From Caballeronia sp. SBC1 (lineage in GTDB: Bacteria; Pseudomonadota; Gammaproteobacteria; Burkholderiales; Burkholderiaceae), in contig NZ_CP049159.1 of the NCBI RefSeq assembly GCF_011493005.1, positions 62,001 to 126,000 on the forward strand: 64,000 nucleotides of DNA, given 5' to 3'. Below are positions 48,024-57,385 of the stretch, piece by piece. The stretch's first letter is position 1, and the number at the start of each line of letters is the position of its first letter. The position numbers were made by a program, and so were the translations under genes. The notes beneath the pieces are model-generated. The model ran no database searches. It had not been told where the DNA came from and saw only the letters and a list, made by a program, of their open reading frames with translations.

Positions 48024-48170
48024 ATGACGTATACGATCGTGGGCGTGGATATCGCGAAGAACGTGATGCAGATTCATTGGGTTAATCCGGACGGCGGCGA
48101 AATCGTGAACAAACCCACGACGCGTTGCGCCGACTTGTGGCTAACCTTTGGTGCGACGGCGCGACCGCTA
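48024..48170 (+). pseudogene. IS110-family transposase, N-terminal fragment (different group)
   Basis: ATG 48024 begins MTYTIVGVDIAKNVMQIHWV, then DGGEIVNKP, the RuvC-like start of a different IS110 subgroup from copies A and B. Similarity stops within about 45 codons. Confidence 0.7.
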
Positions 48171-48351
48171 TTCGGAACAGCGCGGTGAAAACCGTACCGC
48201 GGACCCCGCCCTCTTCTGTCTCGGCGCGCTTGTTACGAAATAGAAGTGGTCCTACACCGTTCTCAGACGCTGAAAGCCGCGTCTACGCCGCCGCAACGCG
48301 GCAGTGCAGAGCGACGGCTGGCCATCCGACGCGGACGGCTTACTCGTGATT

Positions 48352-48659
48352 TCAATGTTCGAGCGGCTTGATGTCAGGATCACCTTCCACCACGTCTTTA
48401 GTCGCTGACCAGTACGACTGCCGGTTGTAGTAGCTGTGCGTCGACGTTCCCCACGTCGCGTCTGCCATCGATGGCCAGTGGTCCTTGTCGAAGCCCGGGT
48501 CGTCCTTGAGACGCTGCGCTGAAAGGTCAACATAGAAGCACTTCTCTGCGGTGTCGAGAGCCAGCGCACTCCACGGGATCGCATGTAGTTTAGACCCCAT
48601 CCCGAGGAAGCCGCCCTCGGACAGGACCGCGTAGGCGATGCGTCCGCCACGAACGTCTA
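48352..48659 (-). pseudogene. PRC-barrel protein, 3' part, cut by IS630
   Basis: Reads DVRGGRIAYAVLSEGG, FLGMGSKLHAIPWSALALDT and YVDLSAQRLKDDPGFDKDHW, then HSYYNRQSYWSATKD to a stop at 48352: the second strand set of a PRC-barrel and its usual tail. Joined at TA to 49826, the codons read ATC ATG CTA GAC GTT, restoring one frame. Confidence 0.9.
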
Positions 48660-49824
48660 GTGGTCTGCGTCAAACAGATTGCATCTTATTCAGTTTGGCC
48701 CTGGCACGCGTGACTTTCGCGAGGATGTCGGAGGCTTTTGCTGTCCAGATGAATGGTTTCGGATGACGATTGTGCTTCTGCACGTACTGTTCGATTGTGC
48801 TGACCAATTCGGGTACCGAGCGGAACGCCGCACGTCGCAACTGGTTCACTGATAAGTCACGAAAGAAGCGTTCGACCATGTTGAGCCAAGAGGCACTGGT
48901 GGGCGTGAAATGCATGTGGAATCGCGGGTGCTTGGTAATCCATGCCTGTACTTCGGGATGCTTATGGGTTGCATAGTTGTCAGCGATCAAATGCAGCTCC
49001 TTGTCCTTGGGCGTGTTGCGATCGATCTTGCGCAAGAAGCTCAGCCACTCCTGGTGACGATGTTTAGTCTGGCACTGGCCAATGACACTGCCATCGAGCG
49101 TGTTCATCGCGGCAAACAGCGTCGTCACACCATGGCGCTTGTAATCGTGCGTCATCGTTTGAGCGCGACCTCGCTTGAGCGGCAAGCCCGGCTGGGTCCG
49201 ATCAAGCGCCTGGATCTGGGACTTCTCATCGCAGCACAGGACCAAGGCGTGCTCCGGGGGATCGAGATACAGCCCGACGATGTCCTCGAGCTTCTCGGCA
49301 AAGTGCTTGTCGTTCGATACCTTGAAGCTCTCTAACCGATGCGGCTTGAGGCCATGCGCCTGCCAGATGCGCCGCACGCTCGCCTCACTTATGCCGGCCA
49401 CCGCTGCCATGCTGCGTGTGCTCCAATGCGTCGCGTTATCCGGACGTTGCTGCGTCGTCAGTGCCACAACGGTCTTGACCTTACGCGCGGAGATCTTCGG
49501 CTTGCGCCCGGGTCGCGTCTCATCCCGCTCGATCCCCGTCACACCGTCAGCTATAAAGCGAGCGCGCCAGCGTGCTACTGTGCCTCGCCAGATAGCCAGG
49601 TCCGCACCGATCTCTTTGTCTGTCTTGCCCTGCGCTGCAAGCAAAATCATCTTGGCGCGCTCAGCCAGTCGAACCGGAATCGTTCGGCCAGTAGCCCACG
49701 TCTTTAACTGTTTGCGCTGTGCTTCACTTAGCTCAACTTTCGCCGCGATTCGCATGAGTTCTCCCTCCGTATCAAGGAGACTCGTAAATCGCGATTAAGT
49801 TGCATTATTTGTGACGCACTACAC
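48660..49824 (-). mobile_element. IS630-family insertion sequence (2) in the PRC-barrel gene
   Basis: 1165 bp flanked by TA (48658-48659 and 49825-49826). The ends GTGGTCTGCGTCA and GTGTAGTGCGTCA are inverted repeats. One intact transposase gene on the minus strand. Removing the element and one TA restores the PRC-barrel gene precisely. Confidence 0.92.
48670..49755 (-). CDS. IS630-family transposase
   Basis: 361 residues in a single frame from ATG 49755. N-terminal helix-turn-helices (DKEIGADLAIWRGTVARWRA, AVAGISEASVRRIWQAHGL). DDE motifs: [28 protein letters not shown] and SASWLNMVERFFRDLS. Complete and probably active. Unlike the other IS630 here it needs no frameshift. Confidence 0.94.
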   Translation of the reverse strand: MRIAAKVELSEAQRKQLKTWATGRTIPVRLAERAKMILLAAQGKTDKEIGADLAIWRGTVARWRARFIADGVTGIERDETRPGRKPKISARKVKTVVALTTQQRPDNATHWSTRSMAAVAGISEASVRRIWQAHGLKPHRLESFKVSNDKHFAEKLEDIVGLYLDPPEHALVLCCDEKSQIQALDRTQPGLPLKRGRAQTMTHDYKRHGVTTLFAAMNTLDGSVIGQCQTKHRHQEWLSFLRKIDRNTPKDKELHLIADNYATHKHPEVQAWITKHPRFHMHFTPTSASWLNMVERFFRDLSVNQLRRAAFRSVPELVSTIEQYVQKHNRHPKPFIWTAKASDILAKVTRARAKLNKMQSV

Positions 49825-49826
49825 TA

Positions 49827-49992
49827 GCATGATGTCTGAAATTTTTCCCACATGCTCGCCGTCTGCCGACATCACCTTGTTCCCGTCAAGCGTCGCTGCG
49901 GCCATGATGTCCGGCCCCGGCCCTTCGCCAATACCGCCGCCAACGATGTCAGCTCCGCCTCGGGCGGCACCTTGCGGGTTAATTGAGCCCAT
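49827..49992 (-). pseudogene. PRC-barrel protein, 5' part, cut by IS630
   Basis: ATG 49992 behind a near-perfect AGGAGGTG site begins MGSINPQGAARGGADIVGGG, then MAAATLDGNKVMSADGEHVG and KISDIM, the first half of a PRC-barrel of the photosynthetic-reaction-centre-type fold used in many stress-related small proteins. The break lies between the first and second strands. The gene must have been well translated before disruption. Confidence 0.9.
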
Positions 49993-50016
49993 GATTCACC
50001 TCCTCAAAAAGATGTT

Positions 50017-51143
50017 ATTCAATTTCTAATTCAATAGTGTAATAATAAGCACACCTTCCATGTAGAGGTGCGCGCGATGGTTCGTCAAGCGACAGGCGGT
50101 GAGGTTCTTGAACGTGCAAAGAAACTCATTGTCGAGGCCAGAACGGTGGATGAGTTGCGGCAGGCTCAAGCGGTACTGTTACCGCTCGAATTCGGTCTGA
50201 CGCTCGCGCAGGCTGCGCAAGCGATCGGCGTATCGGTTGGCTGGGCCTGTCAGTTGCGCCGGCGCTTCATTCTGGCTGGCGGGATGCCCGAAGTCGACCG
50301 CCCCAGGCCGGGCGGTCGACGCCGCGAGAATATGACGTGGGAGGAAGAAGTGACCTTTCTTGCGCCCTTCTTCGAGAAGGCCAAGGTGGGCGGCATCCTC
50401 GTGGTCGGCGAGATCAAGCGGGCGCTGGATGAACGGCTGGGACGCAAGGTTGCCCTGGCCTCCGCCTACAACCTGCTACACCGTCATGGCTGGCGCAAGC
50501 TCGCGCCTGACAAGCGACACCCCAAAGCCGATGTGGCCGCCCAGGAGGCCTGGGAAAAAAACTTCCCGACTTCCTCCTCGAAATCGACCGCGCGTGGCCG
50601 GGCCAAGGGCCGATCCGGCTGATGTTTCAAGACGAAGCGCGCTTCGGTCGCATCTCCGATACGCGGCGTTGCTGGTGCCCCAAACCGGTTCGTCCGTTGT
50701 GTCAGGCCATGGTGACGCAGGAGTACACCTACGCTTATGCGGCCGTCTCGGTGACCGATGGCGTGCTCGACTCGCTGATCCTGCCGCACGTCAACGCCGC
50801 CTGCATGCAGCTGTTTCTCGATGAGGTCTGCGCGCGCCATCCCGACGAGCGCATCGTGATGGTTCTCGACGGCGCCGGGTGGCATCAGAGTGCTGCACTC
50901 AGACTGGCGCACAACCTGCGCCTGCTCACACTTCCGCCATATTCGCCCGAGCTCAATCCCGTTGAACATCTCTGGGATGATCTGCGCGAAAAGTCCTTTC
51001 ACAACCGCGTATTCGACAGTATCGATGCGCTCGAACACCATCTGTGCGACTCGCTTCGCCACCTTGAACTGGATCACCAACGGGTTCATTCCATCGTCGC
51101 GTGGCCGTGGATCATTGATTCACTATTGAATTAGAAATTGAAT
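50017..51143 (+). mobile_element. IS630-family insertion sequence (3)
   Basis: A 23-bp perfect inverted repeat (ATTCAATTTCTAATTCAATA followed by GTG) bounds 50017-50039 and 51121-51143, next to TA dinucleotides. It lies 25 bp upstream of the PRC-barrel start, cutting that gene from its promoter. Confidence 0.92.
50077..51134 (+). CDS. IS630-family transposase read across a -1 frameshift
   Basis: Frame 1 (ATG 50077, possible GTG 50068) has helix-turn-helix elements (LTLAQAAQAIGVSVGWACQL) and ends at 50622. Frame 2 (to 51134) has the DDE core FQDEARFGRI, VMVLDGAGWHQS and SPELNPVEHLWDDLRE. In GAA AAA AAC (50553-50561) the heptamer A_AAA_AAC is the canonical -1 slippery site. Slipping gives EKKLPDFLLEIDRAWPGQG, which joins both halves smoothly, so programmed frameshifting is likely rather than mutation. 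Confidence 0.88.
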
Positions 51144-51586
51144 TAGCTCTTCCATTGCGCAAGCGGCGTACCCGAGCTATCGGCGGTACGGGATGGCGAG
51201 TTTAGCGTCAGCACATACCGGTTGAATCACTCGATGCGTCCCAGTTTGCAAGGAGGACTCTCACGTGCGTCTCTCTTTTCTAAACGTGTTTAAAAATCCC
51301 GCGGTGTTTCCTGCTCAGCCGTTCCATTTCGCGCTCCTCTTTAGCTGCATCATTAACATTCGACTTGGCCACAACCATGTGTGGATCAAGCGACACCGTT
51401 TTCCGTGTGGAATTAAGTCCATTGAATTTAGCTTGGAAGAAGCGACAAACGTCGACAAAAGTCGTCCCGACCCTAGCAGAGGCGCCCTCGCCCTATGGGC
51501 CGTGATGGCATGTCGATTGCGGCTGCCTCCTTATAGCGGGATGTGCCGTTGCGCAACTCTCCGCCTCGTGAGTGAAGGAGACTGCC
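51144..51586. other. Non-coding, about 440 bp
   Basis: Upstream region of the glycine-rich secreted protein; this originally would also have held the PRC-barrel promoter. No gene. No confident promoter pair. Confidence 0.4.
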
Positions 51587-51895
51587 ATGCGATTTTCGAC
51601 AAAGGGACTGTTGGTTTCGGCGTTGATTTTGAGTTTCGGCGGTGCTGCTCACGCGCAGGGTGCAGGCGGTGGTGGCGCTGGTACAGGCGGCGCCGGTGGG
51701 GCGGCGGGAGGCAACGGCGCTGGACAGGGTGGAACGGGGACGGCGACGCCAAATGGAAACGGCACTACCGGTTCAACGTCGGGGGCGTCGGGTTCGAGCA
51801 CAATGGGAACGTCGTCAGGCAATTCGCAGACAAAAATGAAAAAGGGGACGATGGACGCGCCTGCCTCAGCCAGCGGTATGAAGAAGCCCTATTGA
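51587..51895 (+). CDS. Glycine-rich secreted protein
   Basis: 102 residues from ATG 51587 behind AAGGAG. Signal peptide MRFSTKGLLVSALILSFGGA with AHA-Q cleavage. The mature part is almost all Gly, Ala, Ser, Thr and Asn (GAGGGGAGTGGAGGAAGGNG) with a short basic end (QTKMKKGTMD). No catalytic motif; probably disordered and periplasmic. Low complexity limits any family call. Confidence 0.75.
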   Translation: MRFSTKGLLVSALILSFGGAAHAQGAGGGGAGTGGAGGAAGGNGAGQGGTGTATPNGNGTTGSTSGASGSSTMGTSSGNSQTKMKKGTMDAPASASGMKKPY

Positions 51896-52157
51896 CGGGG
51901 CGCTGTCGAATAAAGAGACATTTGAGCAAAGCGCCGCGGTGTTCGCTACTTTCTGGATTTTCACGGACACTGGCATACCGAGATGTGTCATCCGGGTCAG
52001 TGCAGACACACTGAAGCATCCCACAAAACGGGAGGCGGCCACAATGTTGACGAAAGCTGGCGAAACAACGATCGCGCAGCCGGAACTATGGGGACCGAGT
52101 TGACGGATAGAGAACCGAGGTAAGGAGGTCTGCACATCTGCGCGAATTGAGGCGGTT
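51896..52157. other. Non-coding, 260 bp
   Basis: Between convergent genes; no terminator hairpin stood out. Confidence 0.3.
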
Positions 52158-53444
52158 TTATAGAAAGCAAAACATTCCCACGACTGCAGCGGCCATCACA
52201 GCTGTCGCCAACCAGCCTACTACCCGCAACCTGCCCGAGATGGCGAACTTTCCCATAATGCTTGAATTTGATGCCATCTTCATCATGAGCACCATGATCG
52301 GGACTGAGGTGACGCCGTTAATGACAGCGCTCCAGAAAAGCGCCTTGATCGGGTCAATCGTCGTAAAGTCGAGCGCAAGGCCAACTACGGTCGCAAGAAT
52401 GATGATTCCGTAGAACCGCTTGGCAAGCTTCGGAGCCAACTCCAAGCTGTTCTTCCACTCGAACGTTCCTGCCATCGCATAGGCCGCGGACCCGGCCAAG
52501 ACCGGTAGCGCAAGCAGCCCAGTACCGATGATGCCAATACTGAACAACAAGAACGCAAATTCTCCGGCGATTGGCTTCAACGCCGAGGCGGCTTGCGACG
52601 TCGTTTCGATATCGGTAATGTGGTGCGCGTGGAGGGTCGCGGCAGTGGCGAGAACGATGAAGAAGGCGATCAAGTTCGAAAACCCCATTCCGATAAACGT
52701 ATCGAATTTGATCCGTTTTAGATTGGACGCCCCTTGCGACGGCGCGTGCTTGAGCGCGCGCTGCCCATGCCGTGCTTGTAGCTCCTCGACCTCTTGCGAG
52801 GCTTGCCAGAAAAACAAATAAGGGCTGATTGTCGTACCGAATACCGCGACGACGGTTGTGACATAGGCTCCGTTCCAGGACAGCTGCGGAAGCACTGTCC
52901 GAATCGCCACGGTTGTCCACGGAATCTGAACGGCGAACGCAACGCCAACGTAGGCAAATAGGACAAGGGTCAGCCATTTGAGGACGCGAACATAGCGTTG
53001 ATACGGTATAAAAACTTGCAGGACTAGCGAAAACAGCGCGAGGCATACTGTGTAAATACGCGTCGGCCCGCCAACGACCAGGTTCACGGCTGCACCCATG
53101 GCTGTGAGGTCGGCTGCAATGTTGATCGTGTTCGCCACGAGCAGGAGAATGACTGCGCTGTAGAGCAGCCAAGCCGGGTAGTGGCGTCGGATATTCGTCG
53201 CCAGTCCATGACCGCTGACCCGACCAATCTGGGCGCTGATGATCTGAATGGCAACCATCAGCGGATATGTCAGCAGGATCGTCCACAGAATGTTGTAGCC
53301 GAACGCAGCGCCCGCTTGAGAGTATGTTGCAATGCCGCTCGGGTCATCATCGGCCGCGCCGGTGATCAGTCCCGGTCCTAGCTTCGCGACCCATGAGTTG
53401 ACTTCGGTAGGACGCTTTGATAACGGGTCAACATTGGTTTTCAT
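52158..53444 (-). CDS. NRAMP-family metal ion transporter
   Basis: 428 residues with eleven predicted membrane helices. TM1 carries GAADDDPSGIATYSQAGAAF where classical NRAMPs have Asp-Pro-Gly-Asn. TM6 has FGTTISPYLFFWQASQEVEE instead of a Met-Pro-His motif. The fold and the QASQEVEEL loop identify the family. The lost Met and changed TM1 residues mean that Mn/Fe selectivity cannot be assumed; Mg or other ions are possible, as in NRAMP-related Mg transporters. Inner membrane. No riboswitch or regulator recognised nearby. Confidence 0.9.
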   Translation of the reverse strand: MKTNVDPLSKRPTEVNSWVAKLGPGLITGAADDDPSGIATYSQAGAAFGYNILWTILLTYPLMVAIQIISAQIGRVSGHGLATNIRRHYPAWLLYSAVILLLVANTINIAADLTAMGAAVNLVVGGPTRIYTVCLALFSLVLQVFIPYQRYVRVLKWLTLVLFAYVGVAFAVQIPWTTVAIRTVLPQLSWNGAYVTTVVAVFGTTISPYLFFWQASQEVEELQARHGQRALKHAPSQGASNLKRIKFDTFIGMGFSNLIAFFIVLATAATLHAHHITDIETTSQAASALKPIAGEFAFLLFSIGIIGTGLLALPVLAGSAAYAMAGTFEWKNSLELAPKLAKRFYGIIILATVVGLALDFTTIDPIKALFWSAVINGVTSVPIMVLMMKMASNSSIMGKFAISGRLRVVGWLATAVMAAAVVGMFCFL

Positions 53445-53595
53445 AGCGGCTCGGTAACCTGGAAATGAAAAATGCCGGTGTCACTGTTCGGTCGTCGTGT
53501 CCTCTGGTCACTGCCGACATTCGTCCGGTCTCAACGCGTGTTTTGGTACTCACGAATCGTGACGAACGCAAAACCACGGATCCTGATGACACATC

Positions 53596-54186
53596 CTAAT
53601 AGGCGTATTCGTATTCTTCATCGTCCGAACGGCAGAAGCGCCTGGTAGCTCCATCATAGACCCTGGCAAAGCCAGTTTGTCGGTGGACGCCGCTGCTATC
53701 GCGGTACTGTACGCAGCCGACGAAAAATACTAGATCTCGGTCATCGGTTGTCTCGCGACCGTCAAAATCATCCGGGCGTGTGATCGTCGCAAGGCCCGAT
53801 TCGCCGGAACCGAGGGAATTTCCGTCGTAATCACATTTAATCAACGAACGATTTTCAAAGGACACATCGTCTCGCCTAGACCGAAATATGTGCGCCTCGA
53901 TGCATTCAATCTCGGCGTCGGTCTCCCCGGTGTTGATGTAGTTAAATCTAATGCCGAAGGGAGTGCCAATCTCGTATGGGGTATCTAAATAGACATTCTT
54001 GACCATAATTTTTGGTCTATGTGTAGAAACAAATTCTCTTTGAGCAATCTCCTTTTGTGTTTCGGAAATTCTCGATTGTCGGTAGGCAATGAAAGCTTGA
54101 AAAACAAGAATCACTAAAGTCAACGGAGTAGATAAATCTGGCTCTTTTGAAAACTCAGTGGGGTGTGCCAAGAACGCGAGCATCAA
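53596..54186 (-). CDS. Hypothetical membrane-anchored protein
   Basis: 196 residues. One N-terminal transmembrane helix (STPLTLVILVFQAFIAYRQ), a short coiled stretch (QSRISETQKEIAQREFVS) and a beta-rich domain (IMVKNVYLDTPYEIGTPFGI, FNYINTGETDAEIECIEAHI). It is noticeably more AT-rich than its neighbours, suggesting separate acquisition. It begins only 10 bp from the group II intron, so its upstream region has been displaced. I do not recognise a family. Confidence 0.65.
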   Translation of the reverse strand: MMLAFLAHPTEFSKEPDLSTPLTLVILVFQAFIAYRQSRISETQKEIAQREFVSTHRPKIMVKNVYLDTPYEIGTPFGIRFNYINTGETDAEIECIEAHIFRSRRDDVSFENRSLIKCDYDGNSLGSGESGLATITRPDDFDGRETTDDRDLVFFVGCVQYRDSSGVHRQTGFARVYDGATRRFCRSDDEEYEYAY

Positions 54187-54436
54187 CTGACCGATGTTTG
54201 CGGAGCTTTACCAAAGATGAAGGAAGGCCCTTCGGAGTCGGCTTGCAGGAGCAGGCTTCAAACCGCCACAAGCTGCGTGGGTAAAGAGCCCTCGTGGTGA
54301 GCGTTGTTGGAAAAGGCAGGGATCTACTCTGTCAGGTAGGAATCAAAGAGACGAACGTAAGTGAACCGCTGATGACGTGTCGATAATTTCATGAACTGAT
54401 GTCAAAACCGGAGAGCCCACTGAGTTATGGTCGAAA

Positions 54437-55829
54437 GTGGTGTTCGGGTGAGGCAGGGATTTGAAGGCGGTGGCGGTTTAGCTGAGAATGTTGCTTGTCT
54501 AGAGTAACAACCAGCCAAACCGAGATCCACCACCAATGAAGAAGGTTACAGAAGAAACAAGCGCGGGTAAATCGGAAGCACGGCCCAACGGACTTGACGA
54601 TTTGATTCAACAGGGCGCGCGGCAGATCGTCCAGCAAGCAATCGAGGCAGAATTGGCGGCATTGCTAGAAAGATACGACAACGTGAAGACCCTTGATGGA
54701 AGGCGAACTGTGATTCGCAATGGCTACCTGCCTGAGCGCGAGGTTGTCACGGCGATTGGCCCGGTCACCGTGAAGGTGCCGAAGGTTCGCGATCGCTCGG
54801 GCTCGGGCGTGAAGTTCAATTCGAACATCGTGCCGCCCTACATTCGGAAGTCACCCCGCGTGTCAGCGGCGTTGCCTTGGCTGTATCTACGTGGCGTCTC
54901 GACCGGCGACATGGGCGAGGCGCTGAGCGTGCTGCTGGGCGAAGAGGCCAAAGGTCTTTCGCCCAACGTGGTCAGCCGTCTAAAGGCTCAGTGGGCCGAC
55001 GAGCACGCTCTTTGGAATCAGCGTGATCTGTCAACCGCCCGCTGGGTCTATTGGTGGGCCGATGGCATCCACACGGGGCTGCGCAGCGACGATTCGGACG
55101 GCCAGTGCTTGTTGGTCATCATCGGCGTGAAGCCGGACGGAACGAAAGAGCGCGTGGCGATCGGCGATGGTTTCCGCGAGTCGAAGGATGCCTGGTGCGA
55201 GCTCTTGCTGGATCTGAAGGCACGAGGCCTACAAAGCGGTCCACTGCTCGCGGCCGGCGATGGGGCAATGGGGCTGTGGGCAGCATTGGCCGAAGTGTTC
55301 CCAAAGACTCGACACCAGCGCTGCTGGTTTCACAAGACTGGAAATGTACTCAACGCTTTGCCCAAATCGCAGCATGGTCGGGCCAAAGCTGGCCTGCAGG
55401 AGATCTGGCAAGCCGCCACACGCGAAGAAGCGCTCGCGGCCTTCAACCGCTTTATTGACGCTTATGCGGCCAAGTATCCGAAGGCGACGGAGAAACTCAC
55501 AAAAGACAGTGATGAGTTGCTTGCCTTCTATGACTTTCCTGCCGAACACTGGCAGCACTTGCGAACGACCAATCCCATTGAGTCGACCTTCGCCACAGTT
55601 CGGCATCGAACAACTCGCACGCGCAATTGCGTTTCGCGTCCGACCTTCCTTGGCCTCGCATTCAAGCTGATTGAGTCGGCGGAAAAATCGTGGCGGCGCA
55701 TTCGTGCGCCCGAAAAAGTCGCCTCACTGCTCGAAGGTGTTCCTTTCAAAGACGGACTACCGGTGACCGACAGCACACCGGCTCAGCAACCGCTTGCCGC
55801 CTGATCAGACCGAACTTCCCAAACACCAC
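54437..55829 (+). mobile_element. IS256-family insertion sequence in the intron
   Basis: Ends GTGGTGTTCGGG (54437-54448) and GTGGTGTTTGGG (inverted, 55818-55829) bound a single transposase gene. I could not see the expected 8-9 bp target duplication, so the right flank may have been altered. Confidence 0.85.
54536..55804 (+). CDS. IS256-family (mutator-type) transposase
   Basis: 422 residues from ATG 54536. DDE motifs: WWADGIHTGLRSDD, PLLAAGDGAMGLWAAL and TTNPIESTFATVRHRT. The CWFHKTGNVLNALPKSQ motif is typical of the family. The N-terminal region (LIQQGARQIVQQAIEAELAA) is also characteristic. Complete and probably active. Confidence 0.95.
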   Translation: MKKVTEETSAGKSEARPNGLDDLIQQGARQIVQQAIEAELAALLERYDNVKTLDGRRTVIRNGYLPEREVVTAIGPVTVKVPKVRDRSGSGVKFNSNIVPPYIRKSPRVSAALPWLYLRGVSTGDMGEALSVLLGEEAKGLSPNVVSRLKAQWADEHALWNQRDLSTARWVYWWADGIHTGLRSDDSDGQCLLVIIGVKPDGTKERVAIGDGFRESKDAWCELLLDLKARGLQSGPLLAAGDGAMGLWAALAEVFPKTRHQRCWFHKTGNVLNALPKSQHGRAKAGLQEIWQAATREEALAAFNRFIDAYAAKYPKATEKLTKDSDELLAFYDFPAEHWQHLRTTNPIESTFATVRHRTTRTRNCVSRPTFLGLAFKLIESAEKSWRRIRAPEKVASLLEGVPFKDGLPVTDSTPAQQPLAA

Positions 55830-56137
55830 ATTTGACTTTATCTCGAGCCCACTGGCTCCGGGACAAGATTGAGCGATGCCTGCTTACGGCCCAATCGGCA
55901 TCCGGCATAAAGGCGGCGTGACTTTGATTCAGGCTTTGGTAAGGAACTTGGGAACCTGTCGTCCCGATGTGAAGGGAGAAATCCAAGCGGAAGGCCTCCG
56001 CAAGGATGAGAGTACCGATGCGGGGCACAGGGGCGGAGACGTCTGTAGTAGGGTTGAAGGTCCTGTAATGGGACTGGACCGAAGGGGCGTCATCGTCCGG
56101 CGTTATCACGTCGGCAACTTGAAAGAGGAGGACCGGA

Positions 56138-57385
56138 GTGAATAACGCAAAGCCGTTTTGCATTTCCAAGCGAGAGGTGTTGGAGGCGTATAAGCAGGTG
56201 AAGGCCAACCGCGGGGCGGCGGGTGTGGACAAGCAGTCGATGACGGAATTCGAGGCAGACCTGAAGGATAATCTGTATCGAATCTGGAATCGGATGTCGT
56301 CTGGCAGCTACCTTCCGCCTCCGGTCTTGCGGGTTGACATACCAAAAGACGGGGGTGCGGGGACGAGACCGTTGGGAATACCAACGATTTCAGATCGAAT
56401 CGCCCAGACGGTGGTCAAGCGATATCTGGAACCGCTAGTGGAACCGGTGTTCCACAACGATTCATACGGGTATCGTCCAGGACGGTCAGCGCATCAGGCG
56501 CTCGATGTGGCCCGGCAGCGATGCTGGAACCATGACTGGGTGCTGGACCTCGACATCAAGAATTTCTTTGGCAGCATTGATTGGGAACTCATGATGCGGG
56601 CGGTGCGCTGCCATACGGACTGTGCGTGGGTGCTGCTGTATATCGAGCGCTGGCTCAAGGCGCCGGTGCACATGCCGGACGGGACCGTAGTGAAACCGGA
56701 TAAGGGCACCCCGCAGGGTGGTGTCGTTAGTCCGGTGCTGGCGAATCTGTTTCTTCATTATGCGTTCGACCGGTGGATGAAAAAGTCTTATCCGGACGTG
56801 CCGTTCGAGCGTTACGCCGATGACGCCATTTGTCACTGCAAGAGCGAAGCGCAGGCTCGGCGGCTCAAGCAGGAACTGGAGGCGCGGCTTGCGGAGTGCA
56901 AGCTGGATCTGCATCCAGAAAAGACCAAAATCGTGTACTGCAAGCAGGCCAACAGGCGTGCCGACTATCCGATCTGTCAGTTCGACTTCCTGGGCTATAC
57001 GTTCAGACCGCGAAGTGTCATGAACCGGATGGGTAAGCTGTCAGTCGGCTTCACTCCGGCCGTAAGCAACAAGGCAGCCCGAGCGATGCGTCAAGAGATG
57101 CGCCGCAAGGGGCTGTTGCGTCGATACGATCTGGATTTGAATGACCTGGCGGACCAAACACGCCCGATCCTGCGAGGTTGGATGCAGTACTACGGGCGGT
57201 TCACTCGCTCTGCGCTCGCCAAGGCACTGCGTGCGGTTGATGCTGCACTGGTGCACTGGGCGCGCCGGAAATACAAGTCTCTCCAGCGCCGTAAGGCACG
57301 GGCATGGGTCTGGCTAGCGGGGGTCAAATCTCGTCAGCCCGGCCTGTTCGTCCACTGGGGTATAGAGGCGACGGTTGGGCGATAG
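56138..57385 (+). CDS. ltrA: Group II intron reverse transcriptase/maturase
   Basis: 415 residues from GTG 56138. RT blocks: HNDSYGYRPGRSAHQAL, VLDLDIKNFFGSID, GTPQGGVVSPVLANLFLHY and the catalytic RYADDAICHC. A maturase (thumb/X) domain follows (RPILRGWMQYYGRFTRSALA). There is no HNH endonuclease domain. It would assist splicing and reverse transcription of its own intron, whose RNA is now broken by IS256. A purine-rich AAAGAGGAGGACCGGA site precedes the start. Confidence 0.93.
   Translation: MNNAKPFCISKREVLEAYKQVKANRGAAGVDKQSMTEFEADLKDNLYRIWNRMSSGSYLPPPVLRVDIPKDGGAGTRPLGIPTISDRIAQTVVKRYLEPLVEPVFHNDSYGYRPGRSAHQALDVARQRCWNHDWVLDLDIKNFFGSIDWELMMRAVRCHTDCAWVLLYIERWLKAPVHMPDGTVVKPDKGTPQGGVVSPVLANLFLHYAFDRWMKKSYPDVPFERYADDAICHCKSEAQARRLKQELEARLAECKLDLHPEKTKIVYCKQANRRADYPICQFDFLGYTFRPRSVMNRMGKLSVGFTPAVSNKAARAMRQEMRRKGLLRRYDLDLNDLADQTRPILRGWMQYYGRFTRSALAKALRAVDAALVHWARRKYKSLQRRKARAWVWLAGVKSRQPGLFVHWGIEATVGR

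Noticed and set aside
50622..51134. The catalytic half of the IS630 at 50 kb as a separate gene with its own ATG
   Set aside because: The conserved block begins upstream of that ATG in the -1 frame, and the A_AAA_AAC heptamer explains expression better.
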